39,819 nucleotides of DNA from positions 1-39,819 of the forward strand of contig JADBKA010000009.1 of NCBI GenBank assembly GCA_014896635.1, read 5' to 3'. Made by a program: the position numbers and the translations under genes. Shown here in pieces: positions 16,806-23,452 of this stretch. The DNA comes from Ktedonobacteraceae bacterium. GTDB lineage: Bacteria; Chloroflexota; Ktedonobacteria; Ktedonobacterales; Ktedonobacteraceae. Within the stretch, counting starts at the first letter, position 1; the number at the start of each line of letters is the position of its first letter. The notes beneath the pieces are model-generated. The model worked only from the letters and a program-made list of their open reading frames with translations, was not told the origin of the DNA and did no database searches.

Positions 16806-17153
16806 TTATTCGTAGACGGGCTTGCTTCTCAGCTTTTTTATCGCTCCTGCAAAACGTTTCTCAGAGAGACGGCGCTCGCGGCTGGCTGCCGTTGGGCGCG
16901 TCACCTTGCGGGGAATTACAGGGCGCTGACGTTCTACAAGACGGCGTGCCATGCGCTCGAAAGCGGCTTCGCGGTTGGCAGATTGCGAGCGGCGCTCGGT
17001 CGCAGTGACAACAATGCCGCTGGAACGATGCAGCAGGCGTACGCCCGTCTCGACTTTGTTACGATGCTGCCCACCGGGACCGCCGGCGATGAAGAACTCG
17101 ACATCACAATCACGCTCCAGCGCCGCGCGGTCGGTAGGATAGATTTCACTCAC
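16806..17153 (-). CDS. Small GGQ release-factor-like peptidyl-tRNA hydrolase
   Basis: A 115-aa protein consisting of only the peptidyl-tRNA hydrolysis domain of class-I release factors. It has GGPGGQHRNKVETGVRL with the catalytic GGQ at 27-29 and a basic C-terminal tail. It lacks the codon-recognition domains, so it would act like ArfB/YaeJ or related ribosome-rescue factors, releasing peptides from stalled ribosomes. It is shorter than ArfB (about 140 aa), and its HRNKVETGVRL after GGQ differs from the NVNKVxSKV pattern of ArfB, so the subfamily is uncertain. It is followed 133 bases later by the convergent primase-like gene; this gap holds nothing recognisable. Confidence 0.8.
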   Translation of the reverse strand: MSEIYPTDRAALERDCDVEFFIAGGPGGQHRNKVETGVRLLHRSSGIVVTATERRSQSANREAAFERMARRLVERQRPVIPRKVTRPTAASRERRLSEKRFAGAIKKLRSKPVYE

Positions 17154-17230
17154 TTTTTTCTCTTCTTTTTCTCATACTAAATAGTTTTGTATACTCCGGC
17201 AAAATATGTGCGGGGAAAAAGAGTTTTTTC

Positions 17231-17283
17231 GGGGGGACTCCCCCCGGCCTCCCGCCAGGGGGGCAAAGCCCCCCTGGACCCCC
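17231..17283 (+). repeat. Dispersed double-hairpin repeat, copy 3
   Basis: GGGGGG-act-CCCCCC (17231-17245), then CCCGCC and the 10-bp stem CCAGGGGGGC/GCCCCCCTGG (17255-17277) and GGACCCCC. It lies between the dnaJ and release-factor-like genes. Confidence 0.75.
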
Positions 17284-17333
17284 TTTCTCTAAAGTCTACG
17301 CCTCAGGGAACACCCTGCTTTTCGCCGCTGCAT

Positions 17334-18293
17334 CTAGTTAGCGGAGCCAAGCGAGCGAGCAAAAGCTTCAAAGAGCCGCCGTTGCTCGGTGTTGAGATGG
17401 CGGGGCAGCACAACTTTGATTTCAGCATACAGATCGCCGCGCTGCTCTGGACGATTCACGTGTGGCATCCCCTGCCCACGCAGACGGAACGACTTACCAT
17501 TGTCGGTCTCCGGCGGAATGCGCAGCATCAGGCGGCGGCCATCCGGCGTGGGAACAGCGACTTCTCCGCCTAACATCGCAGTCGTCAGCGGAACCTCAAC
17601 GGTCGTGTGCAGCGTCGTACCTTCGCGTCTGAAACGGGGATCGGGGAGCACATGAATACGCAAGTAGAGATCGCCGCGTCCGGCAGTACCTGGCAAGCCC
17701 TGGCCCGCAATACGAATACGCCCACCATCGTTCACGCCAGCAGGAATTTTCACTTCCAGCCGCCGCGTGCTGCCATCGGGTTCGGCCAGTTCAAAGCTGC
17801 GCGTCACACCCTGATACGCCTCGGCCAGCGTCACTTCGACCGTAGACTCGACATCTCTCCCTACCGTCGCGCGACGGCGCGCCGTGCGGGTTCCACCGAG
17901 CAAATCATCGTCGAACGAGCTGGAGTGGAAAAACGTCTCGAAGAAGTCAGAAAACGGTGAACGCCCGCCAAAGAGATCGCGCAGCTCATCCTCGCTGATT
18001 GTGCGATAGCGATACTGGCCTCCGCCGAAGCCACCAGTACCCGCGCCCGGCACACTCCCGTACCGCTGATAATAACTTCTCATCTCATCGTATTTTTTGC
18101 GCTTTTCGGGATCGGACAGCACCTCGTTCGCTTCATTAATGTCTTTGAACTTCTCTTCCGCCGCCTTATCGCCGGGGTTGACATCGGGATGATATTGGCG
18201 AGCCAGCTTGCGATATGCCTGGCGAATTTCTTTTTGATCAGCGTTCTCACTCACGCCCAGAATTTTATAGTAATCTTTAAAATCAACAGCCAT
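17334..18293 (-). CDS. DnaJ-type co-chaperone (CbpA-like, no zinc finger)
   Basis: A 319-aa J-domain protein that stimulates the ATPase of DnaK and delivers unfolded proteins. The J domain covers residues 6-75 with DYYKILGV and the HPD motif at 35-37. A short Gly/Phe-rich linker ([11 protein letters not shown]) follows, then two beta-barrel substrate-binding domains ([19 protein letters not shown] and [18 protein letters not shown]) and a C-terminal dimer helix. The CxxCxGxG zinc repeats of true DnaJ are missing, which makes it a type II (CbpA-like) protein. The frame starts at 18347, but ATG 18293 has AGGGAG upstream and begins directly at the J domain. No CIRCE element is seen upstream. Confidence 0.92.
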   Translation of the reverse strand: MAVDFKDYYKILGVSENADQKEIRQAYRKLARQYHPDVNPGDKAAEEKFKDINEANEVLSDPEKRKKYDEMRSYYQRYGSVPGAGTGGFGGGQYRYRTISEDELRDLFGGRSPFSDFFETFFHSSSFDDDLLGGTRTARRRATVGRDVESTVEVTLAEAYQGVTRSFELAEPDGSTRRLEVKIPAGVNDGGRIRIAGQGLPGTAGRGDLYLRIHVLPDPRFRREGTTLHTTVEVPLTTAMLGGEVAVPTPDGRRLMLRIPPETDNGKSFRLRGQGMPHVNRPEQRGDLYAEIKVVLPRHLNTEQRRLFEAFARSLGSAN

Positions 18294-18399
18294 CGACGCT
18301 CTCCCTCTAAATCTCGCCTGGAATAAATAGGATGCCTTCTCCAACAATTTGCATATGCTCTGCTCGCTTCTGCCAGTAAGTGAGCAACAAAAGCGATTC

Positions 18400-18427
18400 T
18401 TCTGTTAGAACTTCTCTTCTAACAGAA
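18400..18427 (-). terminator. Terminator after the cytidylate-kinase-like gene
   Basis: Perfect 11-bp arms (18400-18410 and 18417-18427) with a 6-base loop. On the minus strand it is followed by a T-rich stretch, so it most likely ends the 18494-19234 transcript before dnaJ. Confidence 0.6.
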
Positions 18428-18493
18428 CATTTATCGCCCCAAAACTATTCCCACTCGATCATACTCCAGTTTCAGCGCCGTATCAACACAGGT

Positions 18494-19234
18494 TTATGCT
18501 TCTGGTGGGTGGAAGTCGCCGGGACGCCCACTATAGGGTGGCAGGCCGGGGGCAGGTCCGAGTTTCTCTGCTGGCACACTGAGTTGCGCGGCTTTGCGTT
18601 CAAGCGCCAGGATGAGCAGATCAACGGCGCTATCAAGGGAGAGCACGCCGGTATTTAATATGATATCATAGAGATGTGCGTCGTCGGGCCGGCAGCGATA
18701 CTGCGTCTGCAAATAGCGCTGCCGGTCATGATCTTTGAGCCGGATACGCGCCTCTGCATCTGTACGACTGCACGCCTCCCGCTGCATCACATAGCGAATG
18801 CGCTTCTCCAGCGGCGCCACAATACGCGCATGCAACACATCTCGCCGGTCCTTCAGCAGTACCTGCGAGCCGCGCCCGACGATCACCGCGTGCTGCGTCT
18901 CGACAGCGGCTTCGACGACGCGGCTCAACACCTCACGGAAGGTCTGACTATCGGTCATCGCCATCTCAGACGCCGCAGTGAACATGGCCGGGCTGATGGC
19001 CCGCATGCTATTCAAGATGAGAGACACAGTGCTCTCTGCCCGCTCGTCGTACTCTTCAGCCTCCTCTTCGCTGATGTTCAACTCCTGCGCTACCCGTGCC
19101 ACTATTTCGTGATCGACCAGTTGCCATCCCAGGCGCTCTGCAAGCCGCCTGGCGATCTCGCCGCCGCCACTGCCATACTCGCGCGAGAGCGTGACGGCGC
19201 GCATTTGAGAGAGAAGCGCGTTGCGTTCATTCAT
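18494..19234 (-). CDS. Cytidylate kinase-like family protein
   Basis: A 246-aa P-loop protein of the cytidylate-kinase-like family. It begins with ITLSREYGSGG-type sequence (here VTLSREYGSGGGEIARRLAE), the variant nucleotide-binding loop, and continues WQLVDHEIVARVAQELNISEEE, AVIVGRGSQVLL and RIRYVMQREACS. It probably phosphorylates a nucleotide or similar small substrate in the cytoplasm, but members of this family are mostly uncharacterised and it is distinct from the housekeeping Cmk. The C-terminal 30 residues are proline-rich. ATG 19234 follows GGGAGG. It is transcribed alone from a promoter at 19286-19314 and ends at a hairpin. Confidence 0.85.
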   Translation of the reverse strand: MNERNALLSQMRAVTLSREYGSGGGEIARRLAERLGWQLVDHEIVARVAQELNISEEEAEEYDERAESTVSLILNSMRAISPAMFTAASEMAMTDSQTFREVLSRVVEAAVETQHAVIVGRGSQVLLKDRRDVLHARIVAPLEKRIRYVMQREACSRTDAEARIRLKDHDRQRYLQTQYRCRPDDAHLYDIILNTGVLSLDSAVDLLILALERKAAQLSVPAEKLGPAPGLPPYSGRPGDFHPPEA

Positions 19235-19262
19235 GGTGTTCCTCCCGACGGGACATCTACCA

Positions 19263-19285
19263 GAGCTTTGCTTCCTGCAAAGCTC
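19263..19285. promoter_or_regulatory. Inverted repeat at the kinase gene start region
   Basis: GAGCTTTGC-ttcct-GCAAAGCTC, a perfect 9-bp inverted repeat overlapping the predicted transcription start of the minus-strand kinase gene. It may be an operator or a 5' mRNA stem. Confidence 0.4.
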
Positions 19286-19314
19286 AGTCTATCCTACTTT
19301 GCACACGTTAGCAA
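19286..19314 (-). promoter_or_regulatory. Promoter of the cytidylate-kinase-like gene
   Basis: On the minus strand TTGCTA (19309-19314) and TAGACT (19286-19291) with a 17-base spacer. Confidence 0.5.
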
Positions 19315-19348
19315 ATGCCCCGGCGTACTCACAATCCAGGCCCATCTA

Positions 19349-19357
19349 TGGTATACT
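19349..19357 (+). promoter_or_regulatory. Extended -10 promoter before the small AT-rich ORF
   Basis: TGG-TATACT extended -10 element with no good -35 box. It would serve the small ORF and the endonuclease-like gene downstream. Confidence 0.4.
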
Positions 19358-19414
19358 ACTTCCAGCCAGAAGCAGCAACAAACAAAGATCAAGACACGTG
19401 AGCAGGCCAGAAAA

Positions 19415-19564
19415 TTGTTAGATCGGTATATTTTACCTGAAGCACAGAAGAAAAGCGCCAAACAGGTAGAAAATTCGCTGAACAGGCTTTTAAAGAGTAA
19501 AATCAGAATAATTACTACAATAAAAGAAGGAGTGATAAAAGAAATCAGCATTCATGGCGGCTAA
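19415..19564 (+). CDS. Possible small lysine-rich protein, 49 aa
   Basis: Weakly supported. A frame that stays open from far upstream (where it shadows the kinase gene) continues past that gene into AT-rich DNA and ends at 19564. The last part would encode a helical, lysine-rich segment (ending IITTIKEGVIKEISIHGG) with a possible TTG start at 19415 after AGCAGG. Its base composition is much more AT-rich than the neighbours. It overlaps by 11 bases a 24-codon frame (19554-19628) that itself overlaps the start of the next gene as ATGA, so a translational relay is conceivable. It may equally be non-coding leader or a remnant. Confidence 0.25.
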   Translation: MLDRYILPEAQKKSAKQVENSLNRLLKSKIRIITTIKEGVIKEISIHGG

Positions 19565-19624
19565 ACTCTCCCTGCACACCCACCAGGCCCTCGCTTCACT
19601 TGCAAGCTCTCCTGTGGCGAAAAA

Positions 19625-20515
19625 ATGATTCGCGTTCTCTCTTATAACATCTTACTGGGCGGAACCCGCCGCCTCGACCAGTTATGCGCCATCATGCGCG
19701 CCAGTGGAGCCGATGTAATCGGGCTGGTTGAGGCAACCAATCCTTTTGTGGTTGAGGAGCTAGCCCGGCGCCTGGATATGCACTGGTTTCTCAGCGGACG
19801 CGCCAGGCACAACAGGGACTGGCAGATTGCGGTACTGAGTCGCTTGCCGATTCTCCATACCAGAGTGCATACCCATCCCGATCTCTTCACACGACGGCAT
19901 GTGCTGGAAGTCCAGATCGAGGCACCTGGCGGAGAACCGCTCACCATTTTTATCGCTCACCTGACATCGAACTTTTTTCGCGGTAGAATGAGCAACCAGC
20001 AGCGGCGGCGCGAGGTCCAGATGCTTCTGCACCTGGCAGAACCATACCGGGAAGCAGCACACCTGCTGATGGGCGATTTCAATTCTCTGGCCCCTGGCGA
20101 GGATTTTAGAGGCAGCGCGCTTATGCGCTACCTCCGCTATCGCGCGCCTCATTACAAACCAGGCAATAGCCGGGCTTTTTTCAAACATCTCCTGAAAAAA
20201 ATGCTCCACATAAGTATTAATAATGAACTGCTGGCCCCTCTTATCGACGGCCTGAGCCGCGTCTACGCACAAGGCGGGATCGACCTGCTCTATAAAGCCG
20301 GCTATGTCGATTGCTACAGATATCTCCACCCTGATGCACGCGGCTACACCTACCACTCGGCAATGCCTGCTGCGCGCATTGACTATATCTTTGCCAGTCC
20401 GCAGATGGCCTCGCGTCTCATCACATGCGATATCATCACATACGGCGATGGTGTGGAGAGCACCGAGGCCAGCGATCACCTGCCCGTCTGCGCAGCTTTC
20501 GCCTGCCCACCATAA
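19625..20515 (+). CDS. Endonuclease/exonuclease/phosphatase family protein
   Basis: A 296-aa metal-dependent phosphodiesterase or phosphatase of the DNase I-like fold. Motifs in order: VLSYNILLGG, DVIGLVEA (metal Glu), IFIAHLTS, LLMGDFNS (Asp/Asn pair), RIDYIFAS and SDHLPV (catalytic His). It has no signal peptide, so it acts in the cytoplasm; the substrate (nucleic acid, phospholipid or inositol phosphate) is open. An unusual insertion of about 40 residues (FFKHLLKKMLHISINNELL...) sits between the GDFNS and RIDYIF motifs. No Shine-Dalgarno sequence is visible before ATG 19625; a short upstream frame ends in ATGA overlap and could couple translation. Confidence 0.88.
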   Translation: MIRVLSYNILLGGTRRLDQLCAIMRASGADVIGLVEATNPFVVEELARRLDMHWFLSGRARHNRDWQIAVLSRLPILHTRVHTHPDLFTRRHVLEVQIEAPGGEPLTIFIAHLTSNFFRGRMSNQQRRREVQMLLHLAEPYREAAHLLMGDFNSLAPGEDFRGSALMRYLRYRAPHYKPGNSRAFFKHLLKKMLHISINNELLAPLIDGLSRVYAQGGIDLLYKAGYVDCYRYLHPDARGYTYHSAMPAARIDYIFASPQMASRLITCDIITYGDGVESTEASDHLPVCAAFACPP

Positions 20516-20555
20516 CCGCTTTGCGCTCTCTCACAAATGGGGCAAGGCGAAAATC

Positions 20556-20926
20556 CTACAATTCTGCCGGCGGCGGGGGAAGAGGAGCGCCACGAATCGA
20601 GCGCAGCCAGGGTGATTCGTACTGCGCCAACTCCTCGGCAGAAAGCTTCATCGTCTGGCGGCCTTTCAATGGATAGCGCGCCATCATCGGGTCGCGTTCA
20701 TAGCCCGGATAGCGATTCCTGCTGCCGTCACGATCTCCAGCAGCAGTGCGCTCAAAAGCAGCGCCCCGTCCTCCTATCGTATCGCGTACCGGGTCCGGCG
20801 GACGACGCAGCGTTGCTGCCTGCGCCTCGGCCTGCTGGCGCATCCTCTGTTCCGCAAGACGCCGCTCCGTTTCCTGTGCTAGCAGAACCTGCTGCTCCTG
20901 AAAGAGTCTTCTCTCTTCCTCACGCT
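20556..20926 (-). pseudogene. Out-of-frame C-terminal part of the SRPBCC-coil protein
   Basis: On the minus strand this frame is open from the 11-bp tandem repeat to TAG at 20556. It encodes a continuation of the charged coil (QREEERRLFQEQQ, then LLAQETERRLAEQ) and then a Pro/Arg-rich tail with DRDGSRNRYPGYERDPMMA and a terminal PLPPPPAEL. An ATG at 20843 could start it separately, but no ribosome site is seen and the coil upstream of that ATG matches the end of the SRPBCC frame in style. Removing one repeat unit fuses it in frame to the gene above, giving a 338-aa protein. I read it as the displaced second half of that gene. Confidence 0.7.
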
Positions 20927-21583
20927 GCCTCTTCCTGGCCTCTTCCTGGCCTCTTCCTGTTCCTGCAAAGCACGCTTCCTACGTGCCTGCTCCTGCGCCA
21001 GGCGCACTTTACGTTCAGCCAGCGCCTCAGGAGCCATGCGCGAGTCCCGGGCCATTGCCTCCTTCTGGCGTCTGGTAATCACACCCTGTGTCACAGCACT
21101 CTGCCTATGAAACAAATAGTTCGATGACATTGGATCAAGCGACCCAGGAGGCGCCTCTTCAACCATACGCGCAAAGTGATTGAGTTCTTCTCGCAAAATG
21201 GCTGCAAAGTGTTCGCTGGCACCGAGTGCATCGCCTAGCATACCCAGCGGCCCACTGGGTGGCGTGTAGCTGACATATACATCCACCATTGTACGCTGAG
21301 CGCCAAGCGGGGTGAATTTGACCTTGCCGGTGTTCTTGAGGCCAGAGATCGAACGCCAACCTATCTGCTTGTCAGGAATCCAATCTTCGTTGACCGCATC
21401 CCATTCGTAGTCGCGTAAAACATGCACTACCCAGTGCGTACGTTGACCATCGTAACGGGTAATTTCCTTCACAAAGCGCATAAACTTGGGGAAATCTTCA
21501 AAATGTGTGAACATCGTATATACCTGGTGTACAGGCGCGTTAACTGTTATCGAGGCATGGTGCTCCGTCATATTCTTCCCCAT
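20879..21583 (-). CDS. SRPBCC/START-like domain protein, truncated by a repeat-mediated frameshift
   Basis: As read, a 234-aa protein. Residues 1-145 are an SRPBCC (coenzyme Q-binding/START-like) fold with ASITVNAPVHQVYTMFTHFEDFPKFMRFVKEI, the usual start of polyketide-cyclase-type domains. After about residue 170 it becomes a charged helix (ERKVRLAQEQARRKRALQEQEEARKR), likely a coiled coil, which is cut off by an unrelated basic tail ending in RSSRFC. The change happens at three exact copies of an 11-bp unit (20927-20959); with two copies the coil would run on for about 100 residues. The start may be ATG 21583 or ATG 21571, the latter having GGGGAAG close upstream. The ligand is unknown. Confidence 0.75.
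   Translation of the reverse strand: MGKNMTEHHASITVNAPVHQVYTMFTHFEDFPKFMRFVKEITRYDGQRTHWVVHVLRDYEWDAVNEDWIPDKQIGWRSISGLKNTGKVKFTPLGAQRTMVDVYVSYTPPSGPLGMLGDALGASEHFAAILREELNHFARMVEEAPPGSLDPMSSNYLFHRQSAVTQGVITRRQKEAMARDSRMAPEALAERKVRLAQEQARRKRALQEQEEARKRPGRGSVRKREDSFRSSRFC
20927..20959. repeat. Three exact tandem copies of an 11-bp unit inside a gene
   Basis: GCCTCTTCCTG occurs three times head to tail (20927-20937, 20938-20948, 20949-20959). Because 11 is not a multiple of three, each gain or loss of a unit changes the reading frame of the overlapping gene. Confidence 0.95.
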
Positions 21584-21770
21584 TTCATCTTTGCTGGCCT
21601 GGCTATAGACCCTTCAGATCAGGGCAGTACCGCACTACGAACCTGTTCTACATGCTACCTGCTGCTTCACGCACCAGTCGAACACCTATAATACGGGGAT
21701 ATGCCGGGAAAAGTAAGTTTACTATAGCATAATTTCGCGTACAAGATCAACAAAAATGCTACTCTTCCCC

Positions 21771-21799
21771 TTGACAGATTAGAGTAAATACTCTATTCT
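21771..21799 (+). promoter_or_regulatory. Promoter of the TetR-DUF4386 operon
   Basis: TTGACA (21771-21776) and TATTCT (21794-21799) with a 17-base spacer that contains the first TetR operator. Confidence 0.75.
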
Positions 21800-21820
21800 T
21801 ATATTAGAGTAAATACTCTA
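21780..21820. promoter_or_regulatory. Two identical TetR operators
   Basis: TAGAGTA-AA-TACTCTA occurs at 21780-21795 and again, identical, at 21805-21820. Each is a perfect palindrome with 7-bp arms; starts are 25 bases apart. The first fills the promoter spacer and touches the -10 box, the second covers the transcription start, so the TetR protein encoded just downstream most likely represses itself. Confidence 0.85.
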
Positions 21821-21835
21821 GCAGAAGAGGGAAAT

Positions 21836-22438
21836 ATGAAACAGACGCCGACGCGCGACCGCATCCTCAACGCTGCGGTCGAGTTGTTCAATACTCAACG
21901 GGTCAGTGATGTCTCAACCAACCATATTGCGGCAGCCGCTGGCATCAGTCCAGGCAACTTATACTACCACTTCCGCAACAAAGAAGAGATTATTCGCGCT
22001 ATCTATCAGCAACAGATGGAGCCGACCTGGGAGACGATGTACCGTTTACCGGCCAATCATCCCCCGACACTCGCGGATCTGGAGCAGTTGGTACGCGAGA
22101 ATTTCCACCTGGCCTGGCGCTACCGCTTTTTCTACCGCGAACTTCTCACACTGCTGCATCACGACCCGCTGCTAAGAGAGCTTTATAGCCGGCGACGGAA
22201 AGGAGGCATCGAGAATACACGTGCTTTATTACTGGCATTTGCACGCGCCCGTATTCTGCAACCACCGCCGGAACCAGGTCTAACAGAACTTGTACATATG
22301 CTCTGGCTCATCACCGAATTCTGGGGCAATTTCATTGAACTTGATCGAGGTGAGATAACAGCCGAAGGGTTTGAGGAGGGCATTCAGATGCTCTGGCGTG
22401 CTCTTGCCCCATATATGCAGCTTTCTCATGAAAAATAA
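21836..22438 (+). CDS. TetR/AcrR family transcriptional repressor
   Basis: A 200-aa regulator. The N-terminal HTH is complete: TRDRILNAAVELFN, then STNHIAAAAGISPGNLYYHFRNKEEII (residues about 28-54). The C-terminal two thirds form the ligand-binding helices, with aromatic-rich stretches (WRYRFFYRELLTLLHHDPLL and LWLITEFWGNFIELDRG). ATG 21836 follows AGAGGGA. It shares an operon with the DUF4386-like membrane protein 18 bases downstream and has two perfect operators in its own promoter. It would release DNA on binding a small, perhaps hydrophobic, effector. The ligand cannot be inferred from sequence. Confidence 0.92.
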   Translation: MKQTPTRDRILNAAVELFNTQRVSDVSTNHIAAAAGISPGNLYYHFRNKEEIIRAIYQQQMEPTWETMYRLPANHPPTLADLEQLVRENFHLAWRYRFFYRELLTLLHHDPLLRELYSRRRKGGIENTRALLLAFARARILQPPPEPGLTELVHMLWLITEFWGNFIELDRGEITAEGFEEGIQMLWRALAPYMQLSHEK

Positions 22439-22456
22439 CAAATTTGGAGGATACCT

Positions 22457-23179
22457 GTGTCACAGCTTTTACTACGACGTCTGACGGGAGGGCTTCTCGT
22501 CATCACCCCTCTGGGGTTTCTTAGCTGCTTTTTCCTGTTATCCTTAACTTTCTCATACCCTGAGATTTTACAGGCAGCGCCTGGCGACATTCTCCAGCGT
22601 TTCGCCCAGGGAGGCGAGGGATTAGTTCTTCTGTGGTATGGACTCACCGGTTCCGCGCTTCTCTTGATTCCCCTGGCCGTGCTGTCTGGACAGACGCTGG
22701 CCTCTGAGGGAGGTGATCGCCTTTTGCTGCAATTAGCAACGGTCTCAGGGGTGGTCGCCGGGACTGTGCAAACCCTGGGATTTCTCCGCTGGCCTTTCCT
22801 GGTTCCATCGCTTGCGCATGCCTACCTTGATCCGCAGTCTACTGAGGCTGCGCGAGCAGCCATCGTGGTCGTTTTTGATGCCTTTCACCGCTATGCAGGA
22901 CAAGGCATCGGCGAACATCTGGGATACTTTTTTACCGCTGGATGGACACTGCTCATCAGCCTGGTTCTGCTGAAGCAGATCGGTCGCTGGCGCCTGCTGG
23001 CATGGGTGGGCATCATTCTGGCTTGTGGCATCGCCGCCGGTAATTTGCAGGCCGCTGGCTTTGCCCCGGCAAGCAGCATAACAGCCCTGGCATACAGCCT
23101 CTGGGCAGTGTGGTTGATCGTACTTGGAGCAAGACTGCTGCTATCTCCTCGCCTCATCCCATCACCGGCGACCCCATAA
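22457..23179 (+). CDS. DUF4386-like integral membrane protein
   Basis: A 240-aa protein with about six hydrophobic helices: near residues 10-32, 58-78, 89-110, 152-175, 180-202 and 208-230. The pattern RLTGGLLVITPLGFLSCFFLL at the start, the loop LRWPFLVPSLAHAY and the GEHLGYFFTAGWTLL segment resemble DUF4386 family proteins, whose function is unknown. The start is GTG at 22457 with GGAGG at a suitable distance. It is in an operon with the TetR repressor, so it is probably induced by the repressor's ligand and may handle or respond to it in the membrane. Ends before two inverted repeats. Confidence 0.8.
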   Translation: MSQLLLRRLTGGLLVITPLGFLSCFFLLSLTFSYPEILQAAPGDILQRFAQGGEGLVLLWYGLTGSALLLIPLAVLSGQTLASEGGDRLLLQLATVSGVVAGTVQTLGFLRWPFLVPSLAHAYLDPQSTEAARAAIVVVFDAFHRYAGQGIGEHLGYFFTAGWTLLISLVLLKQIGRWRLLAWVGIILACGIAAGNLQAAGFAPASSITALAYSLWAVWLIVLGARLLLSPRLIPSPATP

Positions 23180-23203
23180 TCGTTCCCAAAAGTAGAGCGT
23201 TTT

Positions 23204-23300
23204 ATAGCGAAACTCGCGTTCTTTATGATCGCTTGCTTTCGCTATCGCACCGGCTTTGCCAGTCCGGGGAATCTGCCCTGAGAGCAGGCTCCCCGGACTG
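23204..23300 (+). terminator. Inverted repeats and terminator after the DUF4386 gene
   Basis: The stronger element has 11-bp arms CAGTCCGGGGA (23260-23270) and TCCCCGGACTG (23290-23300) with an inner CTGC/GCAG stem. An outer weak pair, ATAGCGAAA (23204-23212) and TTTCGCTAT (23237-23245), precedes it. No pure T tract follows. The remaining gap to 23452 shows no clear promoter. Confidence 0.6.
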
Positions 23301-23452
23301 CATTTGCGCATTTAAATATTGTACAGTATCAGAGGTCAGCAGAGGAGTGACGGCAGTGCAGAGAAGCTCTCTTCCCCTACCTCAACGTAATCGGGCATTG
23401 ATGCGTGTAATTAATTGGAGACGGATTAAGGGAAGGTTAAGGAAGAAACCGT

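Noticed and set aside
18674..19414. A long plus-strand open frame of 296 codons running from 18674
   Set aside because: Most of it is the reverse frame of the well-supported cytidylate-kinase-like gene; only the AT-rich last part beyond that gene is kept, at low confidence.
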